From NCBI GenBank assembly GCA_014804615.1, contig JAAUZL010000023.1:4859-68858 (forward strand): a stretch of DNA of 64,000 nucleotides, written 5' to 3'. Positions 10,971 to 20,278 of the stretch are shown piece after piece. Within the stretch, counting starts at the first letter, position 1; each line of letters starts with the position of its first letter. The stretch comes from Lachnospiraceae bacterium (GTDB lineage: Bacteria > Bacillota > Clostridia > Lachnospirales > Lachnospiraceae). Position numbers and translations under genes: made by a program. The notes beneath the pieces are model-generated. The model did no database searches. It had not been told where the DNA came from and was given only the letters and a program-made list of their open reading frames with translations.

Positions 10971-11316
10971 AGGTTTATCTCCCAATTTCATATGTTGGTT
11001 CTTCTTTACACTGATAATACCAAACTTGAAGTTTTATTGCAAATTCTAACTAGTACAGGCACAGCATACACAATTTCACCTTATAAATCCTCTACTTTTC
11101 TTAAAAATTTTATGTCCTTTCAAATTTTTGAGCTTATCTTCTTTTTCTTACTAGTTACTGAATTGTGTTATATTTCTTATGTATCTTCATTTATATAAAC
11201 TCTTTCTTCTTTAACATTGCTGTTCTTTTATCCTATTGGTCTTCCAGATGTTTTCGTATTTTCTCACTAGTTTATTGATTGCCCCTCTTTTCTTCCTCTT
11301 TTTTATCCAAAAGAAA

Positions 11317-11346
11317 AGAAAGCCCAAAATTAAAGGCTTTCTCTAC
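11317..11346 (-). terminator. Hairpin AGAAAGCC...GGCTTTCT
   Basis: 8-bp stem 3' of the 11427 gene, followed on the minus strand by a T-rich tract. Confidence 0.55.
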
Positions 11347-11426
11347 TTTCAGCTGCTCTGATCTCTTTTACTTGAATCCTACCTGTTCTTCTCCTTACTA
11401 ACTAGTTTCTAAATTGTATATCAATA

Positions 11427-12296
11427 TCAAAAATCAAACTGAACATGTCTACTCTTAAGAACGATCGGCTCACCACTTTTAAGTTCTTCTTTGGATTTTT
11501 TACGATATTCCTCTATATCTAATGTCTCTTTTTTCTTTTCCTCTTCTTCCACCTTGGTCAAATCAAGCATTTTATCTCTATTCAATTTGTTGTATGTGCT
11601 TACTGTTTCATCGTCGAGCAATTTCTTTACTCTTGCCAGTCTACTTTTATCTAAACTTGATAAATTGATTCCCGGTGTAAGTAAATAATTAAAATAGCCG
11701 GCTTCTTTTAAATACTGCTCATTTATTCTTTGTTGCACTCTCTTTCTTTCATTTATAAAATATGGCATTATGAGTCTTAAAAATGTATTAAAAGACTCAT
11801 CACTTATTGATGTACAATATTCTTTTCTTGGAATGTTTATTAATAAATTCTTGGTACTAAATATGTTTTCCTTTTTATATAAACTTTGCCTTTTCTTAAT
11901 TATTACTGCCTGTACAATTTTATTAATGTTCTCCCAATCTTTACTCTCAATTTTCTCTGTCATTATCATTATATGAATTATATTATTATCTTTATAAGAT
12001 AAATCATTTCCTAAAGTTGTATTCACATAATAAATTTGGTTCTTTAATCTACTAACTGTTATTCCTCTAATCACTGCTGTTTTTTGAATGGAGTGATTGG
12101 TTTTTATCCAGTCCTTTACCTCATCACTTATTGCTTCATTATCTAATATGAGTCTATAAACTTCTCTTAAACACTCTTTACGCTTATTTATATCTTCCTT
12201 ACCGCTCAAAATATTGTTCGCACCTATTTCACTCCATGTTCCTCTACTAAAAAAATCACTGTAGAAAGTTTTGGCATCTTTCAAAAAAGTTGACAT
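11427..12296 (-). CDS. Hypothetical protein
   Basis: Long ORF; start moved to MSTFLKDAK with a GGAGAGGTG RBS; no family recognised. Confidence 0.75.
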   Translation of the reverse strand: MSTFLKDAKTFYSDFFSRGTWSEIGANNILSGKEDINKRKECLREVYRLILDNEAISDEVKDWIKTNHSIQKTAVIRGITVSRLKNQIYYVNTTLGNDLSYKDNNIIHIMIMTEKIESKDWENINKIVQAVIIKKRQSLYKKENIFSTKNLLINIPRKEYCTSISDESFNTFLRLIMPYFINERKRVQQRINEQYLKEAGYFNYLLTPGINLSSLDKSRLARVKKLLDDETVSTYNKLNRDKMLDLTKVEEEEKKKETLDIEEYRKKSKEELKSGEPIVLKSRHVQFDF

Positions 12297-12609
12297 GTCC
12301 ACCTCTCCTTTCCTCTTTTTCCATAAAAAATATTTTTTAACTAGTATCACATTCCTAAGGTTTCACACCGGATTTTCATAAAATCCTTCTTCATACCCTC
12401 TTTACCTTACATTTCTAAGACCAATTTTATTGTAAAATCTTTTTATCTTTTATTCAGACCAATGTTATCATTTTTAGATTAAAAATACTTTTCCTATGCC
12501 TCACTTATATGTATTTATCTATAAACACTTTAAACTTATTTTTCATTTTTAATGTTTCTTATTCTATGTCTTTACTTTTAAAAATCTTTGTTATTTAAAC
12601 TATTTATTT

Positions 12610-13356
12610 TTAAAAATTATTCCAATTTTGAACCGCCATTTTACAATGTCTTCTAAATTCTTTATCAGACATTGATGTATTTACTAATGTAACATCTTCT
12701 TTTTCTATTTTTTCATTGTTTATATCACTATCAATGTCATTAGCATTTTTTATTACTATTCCCTCTTCACTTTCATCATCGTCTAAGTTTATTTCTACAA
12801 AGTTTGCATAATTAGTACTGTTTATGAAAACTTTATCCTGTGTTCCTACTATCTTTCCATTCTTTCTTATAATGACATATTTATATTGTTTACAGAATAA
12901 GAAGCTCTCACATACTGCTCTTTCTACGTCAATTTCATTTATTTGGTGTCCATATTGCTTTAATATGTACTTTAACACTGTAATTAACTTCTCATTCTTT
13001 TTTACAAACTCTGTACTTGTGTACAAATATATTTTTGTATGTAAATTATTTCTATAAATTCTAACATCAGCTTTTCCTTGTCTTTCTATTATTTCAATAT
13101 AATTTATCCCATTATCCTTGCAATACTTTCTGCGCTTCTGGTCTTTATCCTCTTTGTTGATATGCCAGTAGTCTCCGCTATATTCAATCTTTAAGTTTAG
13201 TTCTTTTATACTCAGATCAAACTCTAACCCCAGACTTGGTTCTATCTTTCTATGCTCCACATTATATATTTGGCTAAGCGTTCTTACTAAGAACTGCTCC
13301 GGGTATGAGGTTCCTGCCTCATAATTCTCATTTTTTCTATACTCAAATCCGTCCAT
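12610..13356 (-). CDS. Putative VSR/DUF559-like (PD-(D/E)XK fold) endonuclease
   Basis: Core LNLKIEYSGDYWHINKEDKDQKRRKYCKDNGINYIEI matches the 'xxIEYDGxYWH...K...C...xxI' signature; start at MDGFEYRK behind GGAGG RBS. Confidence 0.6.
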   Translation of the reverse strand: MDGFEYRKNENYEAGTSYPEQFLVRTLSQIYNVEHRKIEPSLGLEFDLSIKELNLKIEYSGDYWHINKEDKDQKRRKYCKDNGINYIEIIERQGKADVRIYRNNLHTKIYLYTSTEFVKKNEKLITVLKYILKQYGHQINEIDVERAVCESFLFCKQYKYVIIRKNGKIVGTQDKVFINSTNYANFVEINLDDDESEEGIVIKNANDIDSDINNEKIEKEDVTLVNTSMSDKEFRRHCKMAVQNWNNF

Positions 13357-13405
13357 TGCTAAGCTGCCTCCTCTAAAGTCCTTCAGTAATACTATCTCAA
13401 TTATC

Positions 13406-13790
13406 AACTAGATTATTTTTTGTTACCCTTTTTTCTTGAATCCATAAACTATCTTCAATAGCCCATGCTCTTTAATTTTCAATGTATCTAAATTTTCAAA
13501 TGTTCTTAATTTATCAACTTGTTATAAAAATGTCATCTTTTTTATTACTTTTTTCATTTTTATCAATAGCTTATGTCTTTAGGTTTTTAATGTATTTTAA
13601 TTTCATTAATGTTTCCATTTTACTAACTTGTTATAGGAATGTTATTCTTTTTATTGCTTTTTTCATTTTTATAAATACCTTATGCCTTTGGTTTTTCAAT
13701 GTATCTTATTTTTATCAATGCTTTCTTTTTATTAACTAGTTATAGTAATGCTATTGCTTTTTTCCCATTCTTTCACTTATCTCAAATTCT
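13406..13790. repeat. Tandem ~109-bp AT-rich noncoding repeat, about 4 units
   Basis: AACT(T/A)GTTATA-type boundary at 13406, 13516, 13625 and 13734 (spacing 110/109/109) with recurring ATTGCTTTTTTCATTTTTAT...TTTTTCAATGTAT. Confidence 0.8.
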
Positions 13791-13865
13791 TCATACTGTA
13801 TAAACTCTTAAATATGTTATTTTGCATCTTATTGTTTATCTCAAAATCTTATATTGTATGGCTGC

Positions 13866-14040
13866 TTTTTAATATGTTAAAAAAATTTTTCTGCTTATCC
13901 AACTTTACACAATCTATATCTCTTTTTTCTTTAATGTCTATCCTATTATCAAATTTTGATTTTTTTCTTATTTGTCTCCATCTTTTTCTAATATGTTGAA
14001 AAAATTATATTTGTTTGCTCTCCCTTTACACATTCATCTA
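13866..14040. repeat. Second AT-rich tandem repeat (~118 bp, about 1.6 units)
   Basis: TAATATGTTRAAAAAATT...CTTTACACA.TC.ATCTATATC occurs twice. Confidence 0.55.
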
Positions 14041-14577
14041 TATCATTTTCTCATATGCTTGTTTTTCTAATTTTTTATCTGAAATGTACCTACAAATTCC
14101 ACCTAAACCTTGACTCTTATCTATTGTATCTATCTTCTTTCTCCCCGATCCGGTTTCAGCTTCTATGTAGTACTCCGTTCTATTGTTGTATACTTCCACA
14201 TGGAATTTATTATAATTCTTGTCTATAACTTCAAATATAGTGCCTACTTCCTCTGAACTCACTATATAAACAGGCTTCACTACATTATCTATGAAACTAT
14301 TTATTTTTGCTGATGCCCCTAAAAGTAAATCTCTTTTTAAACAATTAATCAAATTCTTTTTCAAATCTGAATAATTGCATGTAAAATACATTGTTTTGTA
14401 CTGAACATATTTTTCATAGCCCTCACACCCTAAACTCATAATCACACAATATCTTGCATGACTTAATAATGTGTAATCACATTGGGCTATTATGCCTGTT
14501 CTCCCTACCTCTGCCTTACTATACCTTATTTCTATGTTTCCTTGCTCTTTATCACAGTAAAATTTCTTTGCTATCAT
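14038..14577 (-). CDS. Hypothetical protein, overlaps upstream MerR/IS607-like gene by 4 bp
   Basis: Intact ORF, ATGA-type overlap with 14574-15098. Confidence 0.7.
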   Translation of the reverse strand: MIAKKFYCDKEQGNIEIRYSKAEVGRTGIIAQCDYTLLSHARYCVIMSLGCEGYEKYVQYKTMYFTCNYSDLKKNLINCLKRDLLLGASAKINSFIDNVVKPVYIVSSEEVGTIFEVIDKNYNKFHVEVYNNRTEYYIEAETGSGRKKIDTIDKSQGLGGICRYISDKKLEKQAYEKMI

Positions 14578-15098
14578 ACTAACTCCCTCTTTTCTATGTC
14601 ATTTATATCAATCAACTCCGTATCCATAAGACTTAACCAGTATTTGTAGTTATTCCAGTCACCTACAACAAACTGCTCTTTGTCATCGTAATAGACTTTA
14701 CTAACTTGTCTATTAATAGCCATCTTAATCACATCTTCTATACCTAAACCTTTATTTTCTCCATGCCATATATCACATACTCCTGCGATCTTAGCGTTTG
14801 GCTCCGCTTTCTTTACTCTTTCTATAAGTTCATTGTTTTTAATAGCTGCTAACTTTGTATCATCTTCACTTTCTACATTGACCTCCTTTTTATTTAACAC
14901 TGTATATGCTATAACTACTTGTTTCTTTGTAATTTTTAATGCTCTTACCACTTGCTCATGTGTGTAATATCTATGCCCGCCTTCCGCTTTCTTTACAGGC
15001 CGTAACTTTCCACACCTATCCAAATATCTTAGTTTACTTGTTGCTATACCTGTCATTCTACTTACTTCTGAGATTGATAATAATGTTTCTACGCTCAT
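14574..15098 (-). CDS. MerR-HTH plus degenerate IS607-type serine-recombinase-like domain
   Basis: SISEVSRMTGIATSKLRYLDRCGKLRPVKKAEGGHRYYTHEQV (HTH as in IS607 TnpA), then KKQVVIAYTVLNKKEV in place of VVIYARVSS and VSKVYYDDKEQF in place of VVxxKDRLxRF. Start MSVETLL with an AAAGGAGAAA RBS. Confidence 0.65.
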   Translation of the reverse strand: MSVETLLSISEVSRMTGIATSKLRYLDRCGKLRPVKKAEGGHRYYTHEQVVRALKITKKQVVIAYTVLNKKEVNVESEDDTKLAAIKNNELIERVKKAEPNAKIAGVCDIWHGENKGLGIEDVIKMAINRQVSKVYYDDKEQFVVGDWNNYKYWLSLMDTELIDINDIEKRELV

Positions 15099-15204
15099 AT
15101 CCTTTTTTCTCCTTTTCTTTATATTTAAAATATATACACCCCTATATACATTCATTGTTATAAAAATAGCATCACAAATTATAATTAGTGTTTTGGAGAT
15201 AAAA

Positions 15205-15236
15205 TAAAAAGCATCTACTTTCTTGCAGATGCTCTA
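15205..15236 (-). terminator. Hairpin AGCATCT...AGATGCT
   Basis: 7-bp perfect stem in intergenic region between 14574 and 15292 genes. Confidence 0.45.
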
Positions 15237-15291
15237 AAATAAACTATCTTAATTTAATTATTGTTACATTCTTTCTTGCATGTTATTTTTA

Positions 15292-15729
15292 TCAATTACA
15301 ATATTCACACTTATATTCTTTCATTTCATCTATTGATATTATATGCTTATTTTTACATTTTCTACATGTACATAAATAAAAATTTTTACCTTTAAAATTA
15401 TATACTAATTCACATTTTAAATATTTAGGGTGGGGAACACAGCCTTTCTTAAAGTTTGTATATGTTTTATTATGTACTATTGTTCCATCTTCAAATTGTA
15501 TGTCTATATCATGATGATTTGTATATTTAATGATTTTCATTTCTAAGTCGGACTTATTTTTTGATACTTCACCCAATCTAGCAGATGCATAATCCTGTGG
15601 AACAATATTTTTATAGTGTTCAAAAATTTGTTCATATGATAAATCTTTATGTCTGTATTTATAAGACCGGACTTTACTATAACTAATTGCTGCATCTATA
15701 CATTTTTGCTTTAGTGTCTTTTCCTTCAT
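15292..15729 (-). CDS. Zinc-ribbon protein with 'DIDIQFEDGT..' domain common in mobile-element proteins
   Basis: MKIIKYTNHHDIDIQFEDGTIVHNKTYTNFKKGCVPHP plus CTCRKCKNKH...YKCEYCN. Confidence 0.65.
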   Translation of the reverse strand: MKEKTLKQKCIDAAISYSKVRSYKYRHKDLSYEQIFEHYKNIVPQDYASARLGEVSKNKSDLEMKIIKYTNHHDIDIQFEDGTIVHNKTYTNFKKGCVPHPKYLKCELVYNFKGKNFYLCTCRKCKNKHIISIDEMKEYKCEYCN

Positions 15730-15878
15730 ATGTACCACCTCTGTAAATAGTTGTTAATGTTATTATATCATAAACTAATACTCTTTTATTATTAGTAATA
15801 TCAATCTTATTAATGATTGATTCTGTATTTTTAATAAGTTTTAAATGATCACCTACTGTTTCTATATTTTAATCCCCT

Positions 15879-16112
15879 TCATGTTGTTAACCCCCCTAGT
15901 TGAAATGCTTCGTCTGGAGTTGTAAATAAAGGCTGTATATCTTCGCCTTGTAATACCATTAAACCTAACTCTGATGCTGTTTTGTCTGTATAGACTACGT
16001 CTGCGGATTCAATGGTTACTCCGTTATCATTCTGATATTTTATGTTATTTATTCCTAACCATGTGTTGGGATATTTCTTTTCCATTTGTTCTCTTGTTAA
16101 TCGCTCTACCAT
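15879..16112 (-). CDS. Small hypothetical protein, paralogue of 16375-16611
   Basis: MVERLTREQMEKKYPNTWLGINNIKYQNDNGVTIESADVVYTDKTASEL. Confidence 0.7.
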   Translation of the reverse strand: MVERLTREQMEKKYPNTWLGINNIKYQNDNGVTIESADVVYTDKTASELGLMVLQGEDIQPLFTTPDEAFQLGGLTT

Positions 16113-16375
16113 ATTGAGTTTAACCCCACTGAACTTAAGTGTCTTAATCTTTTGTATCCATTATTGAATTTTGTATCTAATACATCTTTTAATGTATCAT
16201 TAAACTCTTCTTTTGTGGCAAAAGCTATTACTTGTACAATATCATTGTAATCTTGATTATCCTTTATAATACTGTCACAATCCAAATGCTCGCTCACAAA
16301 TTTTGAGTAATCAATAATATAGGGTTCTTCATAAAATGCAATGCCATCTTTGATGATATATTTTGGTTCTGTCAT
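16106..16375 (-). CDS. Hypothetical protein between two paralogues
   Basis: MTEPKYIIKDGIAFYEEP; RBS AGGAG; overlaps both neighbours by a few bases. Confidence 0.7.
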   Translation of the reverse strand: MTEPKYIIKDGIAFYEEPYIIDYSKFVSEHLDCDSIIKDNQDYNDIVQVIAFATKEEFNDTLKDVLDTKFNNGYKRLRHLSSVGLNSIW

Positions 16376-16611
16376 TATATAATTACTCCTACATTTACTT
16401 TGCTTCCTGTGGTATACCAACACATAATGTCTTCTGTACCGTATACCTGTAAGGTAAGTAATTCCTCTGGAGTTTTATCTTCTGGTGTATAAACCACTTC
16501 TGCTGATTCTATTGTTACTCCGTCATTGTTTTCATATTTAATATTGGTGATTCCTATACTTTGGTTTGGATATTTCTCTGCCATTTGATCTCTTGTTAAT
16601 CGCTCTGCCAT
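16375..16611 (-). CDS. Small hypothetical protein, paralogue of 15879-16112
   Basis: MAERLTRDQMAEKYPNQSIGITNIKYENNDGVTIESAEVVYTPEDKTPEEL. Confidence 0.7.
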   Translation of the reverse strand: MAERLTRDQMAEKYPNQSIGITNIKYENNDGVTIESAEVVYTPEDKTPEELLTLQVYGTEDIMCWYTTGSKVNVGVII

Positions 16612-16950
16612 AATTTGTTTCCTTTTGCATCTAAATTTATTTAAATCTATAAATTTCAAGTATATTATGCGCTTGCCTGTGATTGTGAAAAAATCATTAA
16701 TGTATATTGTCTTTGGTCTTCCCCGGAAAGCTATATGCTTTTGACAATACTAATGCTTTATAATTTTATAACTCCACCCTTTTTAATAAGTTTTGAATGA
16801 TTACCTACTGTTTCTATATTTTAAATAAACCTATGAAATTTCAAGTTGCTTGACAATATATTACTGATTGGGAAAAATTGCTTAATGCATATTATTCTTA
16901 GACTCTACACAATAAATTAAATGTTTCCGGTAATTACTATGATTTATATT

Positions 16951-17505
16951 TTAGAACTTAAATTTTTCCAACATGTAAAAAAAATTGCTTACTGCTTCTG
17001 GATTTTATCTAAACCTCTATTCTTTATAGAACTTAGAACATATACTGGTGATTTTAAAAAATTCTCTAATGAGTCCTTGTTTCAACATGTAAAAAAAATT
17101 GCTTATTGCTTCTGAAAAATCACTAATGCTTTAAGTTTTAGAACTTAAATTTTTTCAACATGTTGAAAAATTTGCTTATTGTTTCTGGACTTTATCTAAA
17201 CCTTTATTTTTTTAGAACTTAGAACTTATACTGATGATTATAAAAAATTCTATAATGAGTCCTTATTTCAATATGTTGAAAAAAATGATATCCGCATCTT
17301 GGAAATCACCAATGCTTCTTGTTTTTAGAACCTTAAATTTTTCAACATGTAAAAAAATTTGCTTATTGCTTTTTGATTCCACCTAAACCACTATTTTTTA
17401 TAGAACTTAGAACTTATACTGATGATTATAAAAATTCTATAATGAGTCTTTGTTTTAATATGTTGAAAAAAATGATATCCGCATCTGAAAATCACTAATG
17501 TTTTT
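16951..17505. repeat. Tandem ~187-bp noncoding repeat, 3 units, carrying TTCAACATGTTGAA-type palindromes
   Basis: TTAGAAC(C)TTAAATTTTT at 16951, 17138 and 17325; conserved TATACTGATGATTATAAAAAATTCTATAATGAGTC and TTGAAAAAAATGATATCCGCATC. Confidence 0.85.
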
Positions 17506-17674
17506 ACTTCTTTTTTCTCTTTTACTTCTATAAAATTATATAATGTAATAAGGTTTTTATCTAAACTTCTAAACATGGAGTATATTATAAATATACTATT
17601 GTTTCTAAAAAATTTTATTATTGTATTTTATCCTTTTTTCTCTATGTTTTTTTTTATTATTTTTCCCAATTCAT

Positions 17675-17878
17675 TTATTTGCGTCTGCTTGTCAAAAAAC
17701 ATTTATTCCACCCAACCAAAACACTTTCTCCGGTTTCTACTATGCGTTCCAACACGACTACTAATTTTTCTTGTGTCATCCCAGGTGGTATATAGTTTAT
17801 ATCAATATCTATTCCCCAGTTGTATTTATATTTTTGCAATAACTCCTCTATCTTCTTTAAAGCTTCTTGATTTATCAC
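17675..17878 (-). CDS. Small hypothetical protein
   Basis: 67-aa ORF with protein-like composition; weak support. Confidence 0.4.
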   Translation of the reverse strand: MINQEALKKIEELLQKYKYNWGIDIDINYIPPGMTQEKLVVVLERIVETGESVLVGWNKCFLTSRRK

Positions 17879-17991
17879 TTTGTTACTCCTTATTTTGTTA
17901 ACACCAATTAAACTAACTGGAAATTGTTTTTTATGTTTTATATTTATACTACCCCGTTACTATATGATTCCTTTAAGTAATTTAAAATTTA

Positions 17992-18921
17992 TCACCATAA
18001 ATCCTTTAAGAATTCTTCATCAAATAAACATGAATCAACTTGTTTCTTCTGCCTTTTCCTCTTTTCTAACATTTCTTGTTTATAAATTACTGTTTCTTCT
18101 TTATTTTCGTTGCCCTCTGGCTCTGCATTATCATAAACATAAAATTCTTCCAGATCCTCTAACCTTATGGCTGCTAAGTTTGCTTTTTCACGATGTTCTC
18201 TGTAAACTATACCGCAATCTACATTTATATCATTATTGTTAAACCAGATTCTTCCGCTCTTTGCTCCTCTTACAGTGCAGCTTGATGATACTGTAGCTGT
18301 ATGCCCGTGTACCACAATCACTTTATTATATGTATTTCCCCAATAATCCCTATGCCAGATAATTGAATTTTTTAACCTTTGTCTAATATAATTAATAACT
18401 GCTGAGTTACTATCCTTTACTGATGTTTTCTTAAAACTTCCATCTTTGTTTACACATTCACTCGGTAAATATGAATGTACTACTATAAACCTCTGCTTTC
18501 CTTTTTGCATGTTTACACATACTTCTTTATAGTAAGGTAACTGATCAAACCAGTTTAAGATATTCTTCAACTGTTGGTCACTAGGCCTATAGTGTATACA
18601 CATATCATAAAAATCATAGTTATCTGGCTCCATATCATCAATTACTATTGACGAAGCACCCGGTTCTTCCTTATATTCAAAATACTTTTGTAGCCAACGT
18701 ATCTTCTCTTCTTCATGGTTCCCTAATATCATCTGATACTTTCCATTTGATGATATGTTCTGCATTGCCCAGTTTAACATTTCATAAACTTTGGCTCCCC
18801 GATCTATGATATCACCTACCAGAATAAACCTTGCTTCTGAGTCTTGGGCTTCTATTCTATCTTTTAATTGAATCCATTCATCATAACAACCGTGGATATC
18901 TCCAACTACATATGTTGACAT
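17992..18921 (-). CDS. Calcineurin-like (PPP-family) metallophosphoesterase
   Basis: VVGDIHGCYDE, VGDIIDRGAK, LGNHEEEK and VVHGHT motifs. Confidence 0.92.
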   Translation of the reverse strand: MSTYVVGDIHGCYDEWIQLKDRIEAQDSEARFILVGDIIDRGAKVYEMLNWAMQNISSNGKYQMILGNHEEEKIRWLQKYFEYKEEPGASSIVIDDMEPDNYDFYDMCIHYRPSDQQLKNILNWFDQLPYYKEVCVNMQKGKQRFIVVHSYLPSECVNKDGSFKKTSVKDSNSAVINYIRQRLKNSIIWHRDYWGNTYNKVIVVHGHTATVSSSCTVRGAKSGRIWFNNNDINVDCGIVYREHREKANLAAIRLEDLEEFYVYDNAEPEGNENKEETVIYKQEMLEKRKRQKKQVDSCLFDEEFLKDLW

Positions 18922-19041
18922 GATTTTTTATCTCCTTAGTATGCTTACTTTTATTATCGTTCAAAAACACCTTTTATTCAATGTTGTTTTTTCATGGAGG
19001 AAAAACTAAGGGTAGCTTTATTTGGTTTATTCTCTTTACTA

Positions 19042-19440
19042 TTAAAAACCTGTTTTATATGTTTCATCATTTTTTACAAATGATTGTACAGACTCTTGTA
19101 CTGATGTGAATATAAACCCGTAATTGTATAATTCTGGTACTGCTTTATTTAATACATCGTTTAGTATAGACTTGTCCCTAAACTTAAAATATATCATATA
19201 TAAATGTGGTTCTAGTATAAACTTTCCTTTGTATTCTTGAATCTTACATATTGCTCCTGTTTCTTTACGGGTTAAGTAGTCTCTGTACCCTAATAGGTAT
19301 CTTTTATACATGCCGTGGCACTTATATTCTTTATTCATAAAATCTTGGTAGCCTAGTCTATCATAATCATGTGCTAATTGGGATATAAAAAGACATAAAT
19401 TACTATAATTTACGAAGCGTTTTATTTTTATATTTGACAT
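19042..19440 (-). CDS. Hypothetical protein
   Basis: Intact 132-aa ORF in a minus-strand run. Confidence 0.6.
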   Translation of the reverse strand: MSNIKIKRFVNYSNLCLFISQLAHDYDRLGYQDFMNKEYKCHGMYKRYLLGYRDYLTRKETGAICKIQEYKGKFILEPHLYMIYFKFRDKSILNDVLNKAVPELYNYGFIFTSVQESVQSFVKNDETYKTGF

Positions 19441-19466
19441 GTGTATTTACTCCAATATAAGCTCAT

Positions 19467-19904
19467 TTAATTATACTTTATCTCCTCCGATATAAATTCT
19501 GACATGTTATGCACTATCTTATCGCTATTCTCTATATAAATCTCGAACTCACCGTCAAAATGCATTATGTGTCCTAGATTTATTCTTATGTCTTTTACTT
19601 TACCGATCTCTAACCACCACTTCGCGCAATTATCTCCACAGGCTGATCCATTTATATACAAGTTAGGTTCATTAAAAGCTAGTATGAGTGCTTTAACTCC
19701 TTTTGATAGTAGCCATGGTGAAATTTGTCCTAATACCGGATCCTGTATGTGATATATGTTTAATACTTCGGATTTATCTATATCCTTTATCATGCGTTTT
19801 ACTAAATCATCTTGTAACCATTCATGTTCAAAATTGAAATTAAAATAGGGATCAATATCCCATAGTATTTTTTCTGTTGGTTTTCCAAAAGATACTTTGA
19901 GCAT
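19467..19904 (-). CDS. DUF4869-like protein
   Basis: MLKVSFGKPTEK...DPVLGQISPWLLSKGVKALILAFNEPNLYINGSACGDNCAKWWLEIG resembles DUF4869; start behind AAAGGAAA. Confidence 0.65.
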   Translation of the reverse strand: MLKVSFGKPTEKILWDIDPYFNFNFEHEWLQDDLVKRMIKDIDKSEVLNIYHIQDPVLGQISPWLLSKGVKALILAFNEPNLYINGSACGDNCAKWWLEIGKVKDIRINLGHIMHFDGEFEIYIENSDKIVHNMSEFISEEIKYN

Positions 19905-20003
19905 TGTGTTTCCTTTCATACTCTACATTACTCATTTTCTTATCTATATTATATCAGAAAATATTTGAAATATCAAATTAGTGTATCTGAAATTTCATAT
20001 TAA

Positions 20004-20036
20004 AAGAAGCACCTGTTTGTAAGAGGTGCCTCTTTC
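20004..20036 (-). terminator. Hairpin with GCACCT...AGGTGC arms
   Basis: Inverted repeat in an intergenic region. Confidence 0.4.
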
Positions 20037-20278
20037 TAATCACTTATCTAGATTTATACTTACAGTGTCATTACTATAGCTTCTTTAGGATTATATTGCA
20101 TGTTTTCATTCATACAGTATGAGTATGATATATTTACATCTTTAAATATAGAGCATTTTTTAATTTTCTTGCTGCGTCTTCAGGCCCGTTATACTGTCCA
20201 ATCTCTTTAGTCCCAATTATCTTTAAATATTGCTCATACATCCTAACACCTCCGACTTGGCAAGCTGCTAGGTTTTTC

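Noticed and set aside
10992-11198. Plus-strand 68-aa ORF abutting the ATPase gene
   Set aside because: No RBS, low-complexity composition; likely intergenic or promoter DNA of the minus-strand ATPase gene.
13482-13999. Two plus-strand Phe/Leu-rich ORFs
   Set aside because: Fall in the AT-rich tandem repeats; T-rich DNA yields hydrophobic reading frames, and no RBS is evident.
16921-17115. Plus-strand 64-aa ORF
   Set aside because: Lies inside the ~187-bp tandem repeat and itself repeats FQHVKKIAYCFWIL/FQHVKKIAYCF; open by chance in repeat DNA.
13406-17505. Possible CRISPR array
   Set aside because: Repeats are 109-187 bp contiguous tandem units rather than 23-40 bp repeats with unique spacers, and no cas genes are present.
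17391-17576. Minus-strand 61-aa ORF
   Set aside because: Overlaps the 3' end of the 187-bp repeat array; no domain or clear RBS.
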